Of a DNA stretch of 64,000 nucleotides, positions 30,144-41,080 are shown one piece after another; position 1 is the stretch's first letter; each line of letters opens with the position of its first letter. This DNA comes from Phoma sp. XZ068 (Eukaryota > Ascomycota > Dothideomycetes > Pleosporales > Didymellaceae). The notes under the pieces were generated by a model that had not been told where the DNA came from, ran no database searches, and was given only the letters and a program-made list of their open reading frames with translations. The DNA lies in contig RBKR01000023.1 of assembly GCA_004835665.1 (NCBI GenBank), positions 1-64,000 on the forward strand. The letters run 5' to 3'. Both the position numbers and the translations under genes were made by a program.

Positions 30144-32285
30144 CGCGATGGCTAAGGTTTCGAATATTCACGGGACTACAGCTAGGTTAAGTATGTTCTT
30201 GATCATGTTCATCCACGTCGTGAGGCGGGGCAGCTGCACTGCCGATTGGTAAGCGCTCCCGGCGCGATGAGCGCAGCTAGTCTAGTCTCGGACTGCTGGC
30301 GCCAAAACTCTGAGTGCCAACGATGCAGCTTTCCTTGTGGTTATTTGTTAGAAGTATATAATTGGTATATTAGTAGCGCGTTTCGCTTTGGATTTCGCCC
30401 GAAGCTGGGTATGGTGCATCGCGTATAGACTCCACTGAACGCATGACGCGCGTGGTGGGGTAAAACTTCGGAATCGAAGGTTGCCCAACAGTGGACGGCA
30501 ACATCTACTACGCTTGTAGTCAACGTTTAGATCGACACACCAAAATATCCGCCATATCAGGCGGCAAAATATATTCGAATCGCTTCGCCTTTGCCGTGGT
30601 TGATCAGATGAAGGGTCGCTATTTGGCAAAGACAGCGGAAGGGCTCCTGGCGTTGGCTCCGGAATAGGCAACAAGTGGTGATGACATATACCTACTTCAG
30701 GAAGCAGGCGCGCCGTGCTTACCACGCCCTGCTGCAAAGGTCCGTGGCTACCACTGGCTTCGCTGTGGCTTTCTCGTGCCGTTCCTTCCCGCTCAATCTC
30801 GCGCAGAAGCACTGAAGTGGGGAAGCATGTGTATGCGCTGGCTCGCTCTCATTGGACAGTGATTGCTTGAGCCTCAAAAAGCAATGCTCATTACGGGTAA
30901 AGATTATGGTAGGGCCTTCCGGTCGGAATTCAAAATCCAAAATCGAATTTCCATATGGAGATTTCGCACTCTAATATTCCTACCACCAATTAGACAGAAG
31001 GCTTTCATAACTTGTCCAAAAGCTCGATGAAAGAGAGTAGTTGTTCGGTCTTAGATCTTTACTTAAGGGTTGATAGTAGGTGCGAAGGGGCGAGGGGGGC
31101 CACCTTGATCAGAGTTAATTAGTGTTCTTATTCTCCAAACACTTAGCAGTCCACCCTCCAAAGTACTTAGAATCTGCTAATAAATGCCACAGGTTTTAAG
31201 ACCGCACAAATCGTCTGTGGGGAATATGTTTCTAATACTTAGTAGCAGAGATATCAAGGTGTGGAGTTCGAAAACTTGGTAATAGTCCCTTACCAAAGTA
31301 GCAGTCCGTTTACTAATATATTTTTCTGCTCTTATATATAGGTCAATTTCAAGATCTTTGGAGGTTAGTTTGCTTATAAATACCTTTCAATCGATAAAGT
31401 AAGGAATTCTAGTAGTCAAAAGTGGATATATACACGTTTGAAAAAAGGCCTCTCATTGAACGCATTTGGGCTTCTGAAATCTCGTATATCAAATATTCCA
31501 AGACAAAGTCGTATCTGTGTATAGGTTGATGCATGAGACGACCCAACGGATGATATGGACTTCTTGGCCCAGTCCCTGTGGCGGAAAAGCTGCATTGCGC
31601 TGCTTCGCAAAGTGCACGTTGATTTTGGAGGACGCAGAGGACACCCGTCCCACTCGTCTCCAGGAATAGCGTCTTGGGAAGTTGGTACCTGGTCATCAGA
31701 TGGGATATATACTTTCCTGAGACGAAGTGATGAAGTTAGCAGGTTCAAGTTGTGGCCATTCGGGGACCATGAGGGTACAATGGGTCTTTCCATATCTCAT
31801 GGACCTTCCGCGCGATCTATCTAACATACCTCCCAAAGGCATCATCTGGCAATCGATATGATCCATTTTCTTCGGAGCGCCTTGTTAAATCTTTCAATAA
31901 GTTACTAGTTCGCAATGCAGCGTTGCAATTTGCCTAATGGAAATAGCTAGCAGGACTGTTGTCTTGAAGGAAGAACGTCAGCATACGTCCCTACGGAAAG
32001 CAAGCCAAAAGGGGAGGTTATTGGTGATAAACCTTGTAACTGGGGCTATGAAGGGGTAGGTGTGGACACAGTTAAAATGCCTTATGCGCCTGATGTTTCT
32101 AGCGTGGACGTCGTCCACATTCTTTGCATTTTCGTTGTCCAACTGGTGCATAAAAGAACTGAATGAACAAAGATTGATCGTATTCTCACTAACTCCGCAT
32201 TTCCTTGGTCTTCGACAGTTGGCAGTGCTGTGCTAATAGGTTGTCCCTGATTTCTATCATGTAAACATCATATGCCTATATGCAT
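30144..32285. other. 2.1-kb region without a supported gene
   Basis: Positions of about 30940-31500 are AT-rich and may be old repeat remnant. Frames up to 154 codons (e.g. 30348-30812, minus) have no motif. I see no RNA gene. Confidence 0.5.
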
Positions 32286-33342
32286 TCAGTTGGTGTGCGT
32301 TCTTACTCCTTTCCTGTAGATGTGAGGCAAAGACGTCCACAACGACGGCCACTCCATGAATACATCCCCCTGTCGACCTTCCTGACAGTACCTGAGCCAT
32401 GCGAGCCAAACTATCATATAGTGAGCCGATAATGCTGTAAGTAGATGCCTGCAGCAAGGTCAGGACTGTGGTATGACTAGTGGATGTATTTGCTTACCAC
32501 CAACCATGGCCTTCCAGCAGAACACCCCATGGTAAGCCAAGAGAGTGTCTCCACATGCGCAACTGAGAGCAGTGGATCTGATCAAGACTCCAGAGCATGA
32601 AAGCTATGAGGATTGTAGCGATCCCGCAGAATACCATGTTTCTCATTGATTGCAGAACAGCCGCTTTGTTACCTGCCATTTCCTGCGGAGCTGCCTTTTC
32701 TGGCTTTTGCTTCGCATGTGTTGAGCTTGGGCGTAATAGACTCTCCATCCTGTAGATATTGGTGAACACGATCAAGCACGTAAGTATCGTGTGTGCGACC
32801 TGATGAAAGACTGGGTCTTTTAAGAAATGATAGTACAACGACCCGCTAACACTGACAGACACTGTGAATAGCAAGACTAGCCTTTTTGTCGCGTCGCTCC
32901 GATCGAAGGCAAAAGTTTGGTAGAAGTTTGTGGATGCGAGATAGATCATCGAGAGCTCGTCGAGGAGTTGTGTCCAGTCTGGCACTCATGTTAGCAAATG
33001 TCTAGGGCTTGGGAAAGAATACTTGCAATTCAGGGTCATATGGAAGAGGAAACTACCAACACCAACAAGCAGCATGTTGAAAAACGCTATTTGCATTGTG
33101 AGGGCATGATTGTTTTGTCTGCAGTTGCGGATGCCATTCACTGCGACGTAGATGAAAAATACATTGGTCAGGGTGTTGATGATCTCGGCTACATAGAAGG
33201 TCGCGTAATAGTCCTGAGGGCTGATAAGTTGGAGAAACCCAGGGACAGAACATTTACGTACTTCTTCGCACCAATTCAGCGTAGAAGTAGCTGGACTCCA
33301 GAACCCGCTCCTTTCTGCTGCATACGGAAAGGCAAGTAGCAT
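32286..33342 (-). CDS. Alkaline ceramidase
   Basis: Four exons: 33342-33262, 33213-33027, 32978-32498, 32448-32286, total 303 residues. Introns are 48, 48 and 49 bp; the second starts GCAAGT, so it is a GC-AG intron with branch site GCTAACA. The enzyme cleaves ceramides to sphingoid base and fatty acid in the ER/Golgi membrane. Family motifs are complete: GFWSPATSTLNWCEE at the N-terminus, GSFLFHMTL (Ser and zinc His), LLDELSMIY (Asp), VFHQVAH, and HGWWHLLTA (two more zinc His). Several hydrophobic segments fit a seven-span protein. The model is strongly supported, since all three junctions restore family sequence in frame. Confidence 0.9.
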
Positions 33343-34244
33343 GACTGAGGAAACTCAATCCTTGGTGTTAATGTTAAGATCCTGATGACTTACAGTGTAC
33401 GTGGTGTGTGGGTCGTGAATCACGAAGGAAAATGCCACGGAACGTGCGTCTACGAGCGGTGTGCAGGTGCAATTCGGCGAGGCAGCCGACTGCGCATACA
33501 TTGGGTGGGTCTGAAAGGAATGTGACGTCATCGGCTCTCAGCCAACTAGCGCTGAATCTAGGCGAAAGAACCTGACCTAAAGGCGGGAGTGTGGCACTTT
33601 TGTGGCACCATTTGTGGTCCCGCAAACCCTGCAAACGCTCCCCACGATAGCCCCATCCTGCACTAACATTCGCTTCTGGGATTTGAAGCAAAGCTCTACT
33701 GCAGTACGAGGTATAAGGGCAATATTGATCGATTCTTTGCGCGCTCAGCATATTCATGCGCCATTCATTTGGGTATTGTTCTCCGAGACTGCGGTGTTCG
33801 GCCCAAAGCTCCAATTTAACCACAGGAAAACCTCATACAGGCATCACATGTACTCTTTGTTATCAGAGCTTTGTCTGTTACGCCTATTGACGATACCCAT
33901 AGTCACTTGTTGTTCTGGAAAAGGTCGATTTGCTGTTCGGAGCGAAAGTGATAATTGACGTACTAAGTCATGTATAGAGCCGAGAGGTCTTCCGTACTGG
34001 ATTCTCAGCCACCTTCCAGATCATGATTTCTAGTTCACATCTTGCAGATCGTAGCGCCCGCCATCATCGGCACTAAGAATTATTGCGCGTGCTTACATGT
34101 TAACCCATGACCTGCCACAATTGCTGTTCATGAGACGTTCAGCCACCGCCGCCGTAAGGAACATGTCTAATTCGAAATTAACCGTATGATACGTGCACGG
34201 GAGCTGGCAATCGCCGGCCTAATTTGCCCCTGTTATCTCTCTTT
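33343..34244. other. 0.9-kb intergenic region
   Basis: It separates the ceramidase from the hydrolase pseudogene. No motif or RNA gene seen; the 149-codon frame at 33374-33823 lacks a recognisable product. Confidence 0.45.
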
Positions 34245-35000
34245 ACTCCAAAGCTGGCTTCTCGACATCGTGCTCCCTTCAATCGAGCGTTGGACGTATC
34301 CCACCGCCCCATTTCTCTGTAGATGTCGGGTGCATCAAAAACGAGCTTGTCCACCTAATTGAAGACCAAGAGCAGAATGTCCTTGTCGTAGCGCATTCTT
34401 ACGGTGGTGTTACTAGCACTCAGGCTGTTGAAGCACGCTTCGCAAAGAGCAAACACAAAGCAGATGGTAAAGGAGGAGGCGTGGTGGGTATTCCATACAT
34501 GTGCGCGTTCTTTCTCGAAGTCGGACAAACCCTCGCTGGTGCATTGGGCGGCTCGCTGCCACCTTATGCCACAGTCGATGTAAGCTTCTTGAGACCCGAC
34601 ATCCGTTGTTTTAGATCTGTTACTGGATGATAATGTCTATCGTAGGACGACGATATGATTAACTTGGCCAACCACGCGCATTACTTTTACAATGACCTAT
34701 CCGAGTTCAATTAATAACACTGGATCGCCGAACTCCGGAGATCTCCTCGCGACTCAAATTACACCCCTAACTCATTCGCAGCGTACTTTGTATCATCCTG
34801 TGACGTACTCGTACTGCGAGAATGACAGCGGTCTACCGCTTCAAGTGCAAATTATGATCATCGAGAAAGCGAACAGTCAGGTTGTACAAGTAGCGGAGAA
34901 AACGTGCAGCGCTGGGCATAGTCCGTATTTGAGCATGCCGCAGAGGGTACTGAAGGTTGTTCAGGAAATTCTTGAGCGTCCTACCTCGGAGCAAGGTTGA
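34245..35000 (+). pseudogene. Alpha/beta-hydrolase pseudogene
   Basis: Fragments follow the order of a small fungal alpha/beta hydrolase (AB_hydrolase_6 type): AGFSTSCSLQSS, then NELVHLIEDQEQNVLVVAHS with the nucleophile motif HSYGG. A 66-bp intron lies at 34579-34644. NLANHAHYFYNDLSEF follows, and finally CENDSGLPLQVQIMIIEKAN and AGHSPYLSMP with the catalytic His. It is dead: tandem TAA codons at 34712-34717 and a frameshift at about 34750-34790. No ATG with a sensible N-terminus was found. Confidence 0.75.
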
Positions 35001-35717
35001 GCTCTTCACAGACGCCGTGCGATGGCTACAATCCAGTGTAGTCCATGGTTTGGAGAATCTACAGACATAGGTGCAGGGGTGCAGCGCTAGCAATCGCTTG
35101 AGCCGCTACAGGGGTTCTGAAAGACGGGTTGATTTACATGTTGCAACGTCTAGTCGTCACAAGTCACTTCCTGTCGTGACGAATAAACATCCCTTCGTGA
35201 GGATCGGTCTAAAATATGGTCTGGTTGTTGATGAGAAGCCACTCACCAGGTTCGGGGCCGGAATTTGTTGCAATATAATGATGCTAAAGCGAGAATGCAA
35301 AGCTGAAGCGTGCAGCCATTATTAAGTAGCTCACTTAGAGATCTGCGGTCCTGTCGCCATTGTATACCTTAGTAGCACTGTACTTCTTACTCACTGCTGT
35401 CATTGCTCGAGATTGGAAAGGCTTTGTATCAGACTAGACAGCTTGGAGGCGTTTTAATCACAATCAAACCCTTGACATGGCCTCAAAGATGCACTGCAAC
35501 ATGCGCAGGTGCTCCGATATACAAGATAATTGTACAACGATCGTTCGCTGTATGCGTCGTGCCTTGTTGATGCATGCTGAGTTCGTGAATTAATGGGGAC
35601 TACGCATATATACTCGAGGGAAAACGACACCCTTGGCTGTTGCTGGTGTGTCAAGAACAAATCTGACGTCATCGGGTTAATCCAGGGGAAAGTACCCGAC
35701 ACGGAGGCCGGGGGCCT
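35001..35717. other. 0.7-kb intergenic region
   Basis: No gene or RNA supported. Open frames are short and lack motifs. Confidence 0.45.
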
Positions 35718-35780
35718 GTGCGCTCATGTGAAAATCAATCTCCCTTCCCCGGTTTATCCATCACCCCTTGGAGAATCACC

Positions 35781-36596
35781 ATGTTCCCTAACAGCCTCGT
35801 CGTTAGCTTTTGGCCACGCTTGTATCCTCTTCATCGCTCTATGAACGATCTTGGCAAGACCGCGACCCAAAGATCAACAATACATTTCACTTTCCGCAGT
35901 CACAAAATTAACGCTCTGAGACGCTCCATCTACATATCAGCAGGGCGGCGTTTCAACCCTCCTGACCCAATCCGCCTTGCACCTAGGTGGGGCTTTATTG
36001 TCTATCGATGCACCTACCAAGATGACGCTGCATGGAATAAATTTATTACTGCCTGGACGTCTCTTGTATTTGGCCGAGTTCGCGAGCACTATGCGGACGC
36101 AGAACGTCTGACAAAAACATTTGACATGACCATCAAAGAAGACCGACTGGTTTTGGAAAACGCCAGTGCAGAGGTTGTACGCGCGCAGCACCTCGCTTGG
36201 GCAAGATCGGACCCTTGTTATGTTGCTGAGTTGGCAGGAAATGGAGGCCAAGATGAAATCTGGACACGCTACGAATTTTGTGTATACGTTGACACCGAGG
36301 CCCTCCAATCGTGCCTTAGATACTTTGCACTGCCTGAAGAGGAAAAGATGTTGTGCCCTATCTTAAGAGAAGACGGAGCTGGGAAGCCTTTTGTCAATAT
36401 CGTTACCTGTCAGGTTATCCCGTTGTATTACGATAGGCAAATCGTGGTGGAGGACGTGTATGATGGAGAAACGGTCTCGTTTAAAGCATTCCTTCCCAGC
36501 GTAATGACTTCTATATATGGTGAAATTAACGACGAGATGTTTGACGAATGGGTGAGTGGTGTGGACTGTGATGAAGATGATATTGTTTGTTTCTAG
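35781..36596 (+). CDS. Unknown fungal protein with PRWGF-xxYR motif
   Basis: An unbroken frame of 271 codons from the first ATG (35781). The segment APRWGFIVYRCTYQDDAAWN and the later CFVYVDTEAL-like and LPEEEKM stretches resemble a common fungal family of unknown function; I cannot give it a role. Near the end a GTGAGT...TTTGTTTCTAG segment (36552-36596) could be a 45-bp intron. In that case the protein ends 17 residues later, at TAG 36642-36644, with a different tail, and the apparent stop codon is the splice acceptor. No signal peptide is obvious. It converges with the chitinase remnant. Confidence 0.65.
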   Translation: MFPNSLVVSFWPRLYPLHRSMNDLGKTATQRSTIHFTFRSHKINALRRSIYISAGRRFNPPDPIRLAPRWGFIVYRCTYQDDAAWNKFITAWTSLVFGRVREHYADAERLTKTFDMTIKEDRLVLENASAEVVRAQHLAWARSDPCYVAELAGNGGQDEIWTRYEFCVYVDTEALQSCLRYFALPEEEKMLCPILREDGAGKPFVNIVTCQVIPLYYDRQIVVEDVYDGETVSFKAFLPSVMTSIYGEINDEMFDEWVSGVDCDEDDIVCF

Positions 36597-36678
36597 TATA
36601 TATGTTGCGGACGGGTCACAGCTGCCGCCGAGTCAAATATTTAGTATGGTTTCTATGGCAATACCGGTCTTCCGTCTT

Positions 36679-38325
36679 TCACAATTCGTCTTTCGGCTTG
36701 TCCGGCTCTGCCCCTTCAAACTCTACGAATGCTGGAACCTTGATGTTCTTCATAAAGCCGTTGTATCTTGATAAAACGTCATCCCAGGCCTCAGCGGCTT
36801 CAACCGTTACCTCGCGCCGGGTTCGAGCTGCCTGAAGAGCAGTTTGAGCCTCGGTGAGTACACTTGTAATAAAGTTCCGACCATGTATCTCCATATCTCG
36901 GTGTACTGCCATCTCATATAGTAAACCGTTTTGAACAAAGCGACTTCGTAGTTCAGGATGCGCGTTTTCGGTGATTGATTGCTGCTCTTGTTGGTCTGTA
37001 AAAGTCATCTGTCGAAGTTGGTGAATCTCTGGCTCAGCAATGTAGCTGAAGACGCCAAGAACCTGATCACATCGTTAGCTTCATTTAACGGTCAATGCAT
37101 CAGGAAACACTGACCCCGTCCATGATTCCTGTCAAAACCTGTTGGGATGCTGTGTTACCCATTGCAGCGGTCCTAGCCTGCTCTCTGATCCTGTCCAGTG
37201 ACATGATTGTGCTTAGATTCTCGACCCTGTTCTTGATAGAGTTGATGGACTGGGACGTAGGAACCAAAGGTCTAGGGTTGTATGTGCCTCCAATACTTAA
37301 TGACATCCGTTGGACGGGACTGCGCATCATATCGCGCAGGCGCGCATTAGATCAACCCGCTGGGGATATGGTCCAGCATTTTCTGGCAGGCTTTCCCCGA
37401 TTATTAGCCTCTCAACCAGCTCTGTGGTTACAGGTCCAAGCCCAGTGAGAGAAACATTGTGATATTGACCACTGTTGAGTTGCTCTAACTCTCGTGCAAT
37501 CCCAGCTGCCTACATTGATCAGTCAAGCTCGGATATGCAACCGCCAGTACACTTACAGGTCTGACGTGCTCTGTCTGCATAAGTCGCGGAAGAGTGCTCG
37601 CAACGACATTTCCGCTAGCTGGAATGTTTAGCCGTGTACGGCTTATCGTAACAGCAGGGCATTCTTCTGCGGGTTCTATATCGTAGTAATTATGTGTAAC
37701 GATCTTTCTGTGATTGTTTAGGAAAAGTTGAGATCGGGTTGGGTAGGTCTGCAAGTAAACTCTTCTCCCGCGGCGCCTACCGACAGCCCAGCCTTCAAGA
37801 GCAATGGAGACTGACTTTGTGACTCTCTCTTCGAGCTTAGAGACTTCCCGCTCAACAAGGGCTTCGATCTCAGTCTGACTTCGTTGTTCTATTGTACTTT
37901 CCTCATCCGATGACTCATCATCATCTGGAATACCACACAAATCTTTTTGAATGTCGCAAATGTTGGTGTTGCATTTCAAAGGTGCCACGGGAGGCGGCAG
38001 TTGGACCTGACAGCAAAGAACTTTGTTCCTGTCCCCTGCTCTTCCCATCAGCATCGCTCCTTGAGTTGATTTTAGAACGGAAAATACTCACAAGCACATG
38101 CTCTGGGACTTTTGCCTCCCGAAGCGGCACCCCAAGCATCTAGTTTGACTGCTATCTCGCTGTTGTCACATTTGGCGTCTGCGCAATCGATGGCTGTTAC
38201 ATGATTAATGTTTGACTACGTCAGCGACCATCGTTTGCTTACGTGAGCCTTTCCACTTGCAGTTTACAAAAGGTGCTGGTTTTTTGCAACAGTATCTCGA
38301 TGGCGCAGTGGTTTAGAAAACATTA
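36679..38325 (-). pseudogene. Class V chitinase, C-terminal remnant without GH18 domain
   Basis: The minus strand carries the cysteine-rich and following region of large fungal subgroup-C chitinases: RYCCKKPAPFVNCKWKGS, then after a 49-bp intron (38242-38194) IDCADAKCDNSEIAVKLDAW, KVLCCQVQLPPP, then RRVYLQTYPTRSQLFLNN and NYYDIEP. Later pieces are AAGIARELEQLNSGQYHN and MMRSPVQRMSLSIGGTY. The catalytic GH18, LysM and signal-peptide parts that should precede are absent: homology stops at about 38305-38325, where the plus-strand LysM gene begins. A frameshift/TGA at about 37325 and an unusually short junction near 38080 also mark it as broken. Function lost. Confidence 0.72.
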
Positions 38326-38339
38326 CACCTACGGCTAGC

Positions 38340-40032
38340 ATGCCAGCAGCAACTGCGACTGCTGCGGTCAACGTACCGTCAAACGCGCACCCTGACTCAA
38401 ACAAGAATTGTGGACGATGGTACGAGGTTCGTGTTTCATTTCAAGCCAGTTCATACTTTACCAGACTAATGTCCTTTACAGATCCAAAAAGGTGATACGT
38501 GTGATGCCCTTTCTGTAAAGTTTGGAATCTCACTACGGGAGTTTTACTATTTGAACAATGCTATCAATTCTGAATGCGGAAATCTCTGGCTCAAGACATC
38601 CTACTGCGTTGCACCAGTTGGGGATATTACCTCATATCCGGGACTCTCGACATCGAATTTCATAACGCTGACGTCAAACACCTTTACCACTACTGCCTCT
38701 TCTACTTTCCCACCGTTGGCCTGGACTTTAACGATGACTACAACGGAGCTACCTCGGGCATCAGGAACACTAGGAGACTGTTATAAGCACCGGAATCACG
38801 TCCCGGTCCCAGCGGTGGTTGATCAATCGTTATCGCAAAAGGTCATCGAAGTGGACGACAATCAAAATACATGTTTGGCTGTTAAGGGGCTTTATGGAGT
38901 AAGCATAGATGACCTCACTACCTGGAATCCAAGTCTCGATCCGCGAAACTGCAAATTCAGGGAAGGATACAGCTACTGCGTCCTGAAAACGGAAAGCTCC
39001 TCCACTTGTGAGTCTTCCAAGGAGTGATTTCTGCATGTTTGTAGCTAACAAAACATTTAGGGTCGCCGCCATGGCTGGATGAGTGTATGACTCGGGAAGA
39101 ACTAGAATCTGATGTTATAATTGATGGCATAGACCCTAACTGCGACTGCTTTTCGTTGATTAAGGGATATGAGATGGCTGAAGGAGAACGTAAGTCCATA
39201 CCTGAGTGTTATGTTGGCCGAACTGACGTTTGATTAAGCACAAACATGCCTGAGTCTGGTTGAACCTGTCCGTGCTCCAGTCCGTAACATCCGCAGATAC
39301 AACACCTGGATTGGTGAAGACTGCGACGGCACTTTATACACTAATCTTGGAGACGAGAGCACTCGAGCTATATGTCTTGGTGTCGGCATACACAAACTCT
39401 ACGAAACAAACACGAATGCCAGTCCAAGCAAACCCATCTGTACATTCAACATATCCTCCGGGGAATACGAATGTCCTACTGCCTCAACCAGTTCTACATT
39501 GAGTAAAGCCACCACAACTTCACCATTGAGCTCTACTTCAGCTTCATCCTCGAGCCCTACTTCAGCTTCCTCGAACTCCCCAGAGGGTACAACAGGCCCA
39601 GTATCTACAGACGGTACATGTGGGCCTACCTCTAGCAATAATGATACATGTGTAGGCAGTGCATACGGTCCCTGTTGTAGCCCATCTGGCTGGTGTGGCG
39701 ATACCATTGGACACTGTGGAATCACTAGTGGTGAGCCTATCTCACTCGACGGATCTTGCGGGCCGAATACCAGTAACAACGCGACATGTATAGGAAGTGG
39801 CTATGGAGGGTGTTGCAGTACGTATGGGTGGTGTGGCGATACCCAAAATCATTGTGGGGCTGGCATGTGCTTTTCTGGAGCATGTGTTGTCGATGTTATT
39901 CCATCTCCTGATGGCGAATGCGGACCATTACACCCAGGTAACTATACCTGTGCAGGAACAGAATTCGGCCCCTGTTGTAGTCAGTATGGTTATTGTGGAA
40001 GCGGACCGGATTTTTGTAGTACAACAGAATAA
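38340..40032 (+). CDS. LysM and hevein-type chitin-binding protein, 5' end uncertain
   Basis: Four exons: 38340-38426, 38482-39007, 39061-39189, 39239-40032 (introns of 55, 53 and 49 bp; phases agree), up to 511 residues. It holds two LysM modules (WYEIQKGDTCDALSVKFGIS and CLAVKGLYGVSIDDLTTWNP) and a middle region with YNTWIGEDCDG. A Ser/Thr-rich linker follows, then three hevein-like ChtBD1 modules, each with the CCS-x-GWCG or CCSQYGYCG signature. Such proteins bind chitin outside the cell. No signal peptide is visible; the frame stays open upstream of the ATG into the chitinase remnant, with an acceptor-like TTTTTTGCAACAG at about 38281-38292. The true 5' end is probably missing or lies in an exon that I cannot see. 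Confidence 0.75.
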
Positions 40033-41080
40033 AAGCTTACAAGACATAATAGTTAATACTAGAGGCGGTGAAACTAAAGCGCAGCTACACTATAAACTGT
40101 ACTATGCTTAAGCTAATACTAATAGTAGAGAACGATTTGATTTAAATCATCATTTTAGTGTTGGTTTTACTTTCTATCTTTTAACTTTTATTATAAAGTT
40201 ATAAGAAGGGGAGAGAGGCTAATTTAGTAAAATAAGACATAATCTAATAAGTCCTCAACTTAGCGTGACTACTAGATTATAGACTATTACTTCTTTCTTG
40301 AATTTTGCGTCTGCAACAGCCAGAGTCATTGTGCGTTACCCATGAACAGTTCATTTGTTCAGCTGTTTCTTGGAGGTTGTCTGCGCTCAGTCTGAATACG
40401 AACGCAGCATGCATCCTGTGGAGCATAGTGGAGTTGTGCAAGCATCTGGAGAGGTTGTCAATAGCGAGTGTGCCCTAACCCAGTATAAGCAAGGCCGAAA
40501 CAGCCCTAAGAAATGGCGATGAAGATTAAGTTGATCTTGCCTCGCCGTCAATGTTCACGTTTGTAGTCAGTCCATCTTCGATCATGACGTCACAGCGCAG
40601 AATGCTTTAGAGATTCCCGCGCAGTGACATCCCTTGGGGGGATATATGCCAGGTTCTAATGAGCTACGGCAGACGATTTTGGCATACAAGGATGCCGATG
40701 TCCAATGCTCAATCAGCATATCAAAACGGAATGGCACTTGGTCTGCTAAGACAACAGTTGTGCGCCCAAAAAACTTATAGTCTTGAAATGGGCGGCTTAT
40801 AGCATCACAGTATCATCATTTGTCAAGATGGTAAAGAATGGCACAGCAATAGTGGGTCATTACACAAAGTCTTTTAAACATTAGCAGTACAATATAGGTC
40901 TTCGGTTGGCATAGTACCAAGGCATTGAGTTGAATTAGTCGTAGAGACATTTCTGCGACACCCGATTCGGATGTGACACGCTGCTAAAGCAATTGCATGC
41001 TGATTCTACATTGCCGCCGGCCTTGAAACTATATATATCGAATTAGATTCGCCATTGGCAACCATCGCGCGCTACTCCTC
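40033..41080. other. 1-kb intergenic region, partly AT-rich
   Basis: Positions 40030-40300 are AT-rich and may be a short RIP-affected relic. No gene or RNA supported. Confidence 0.45.
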
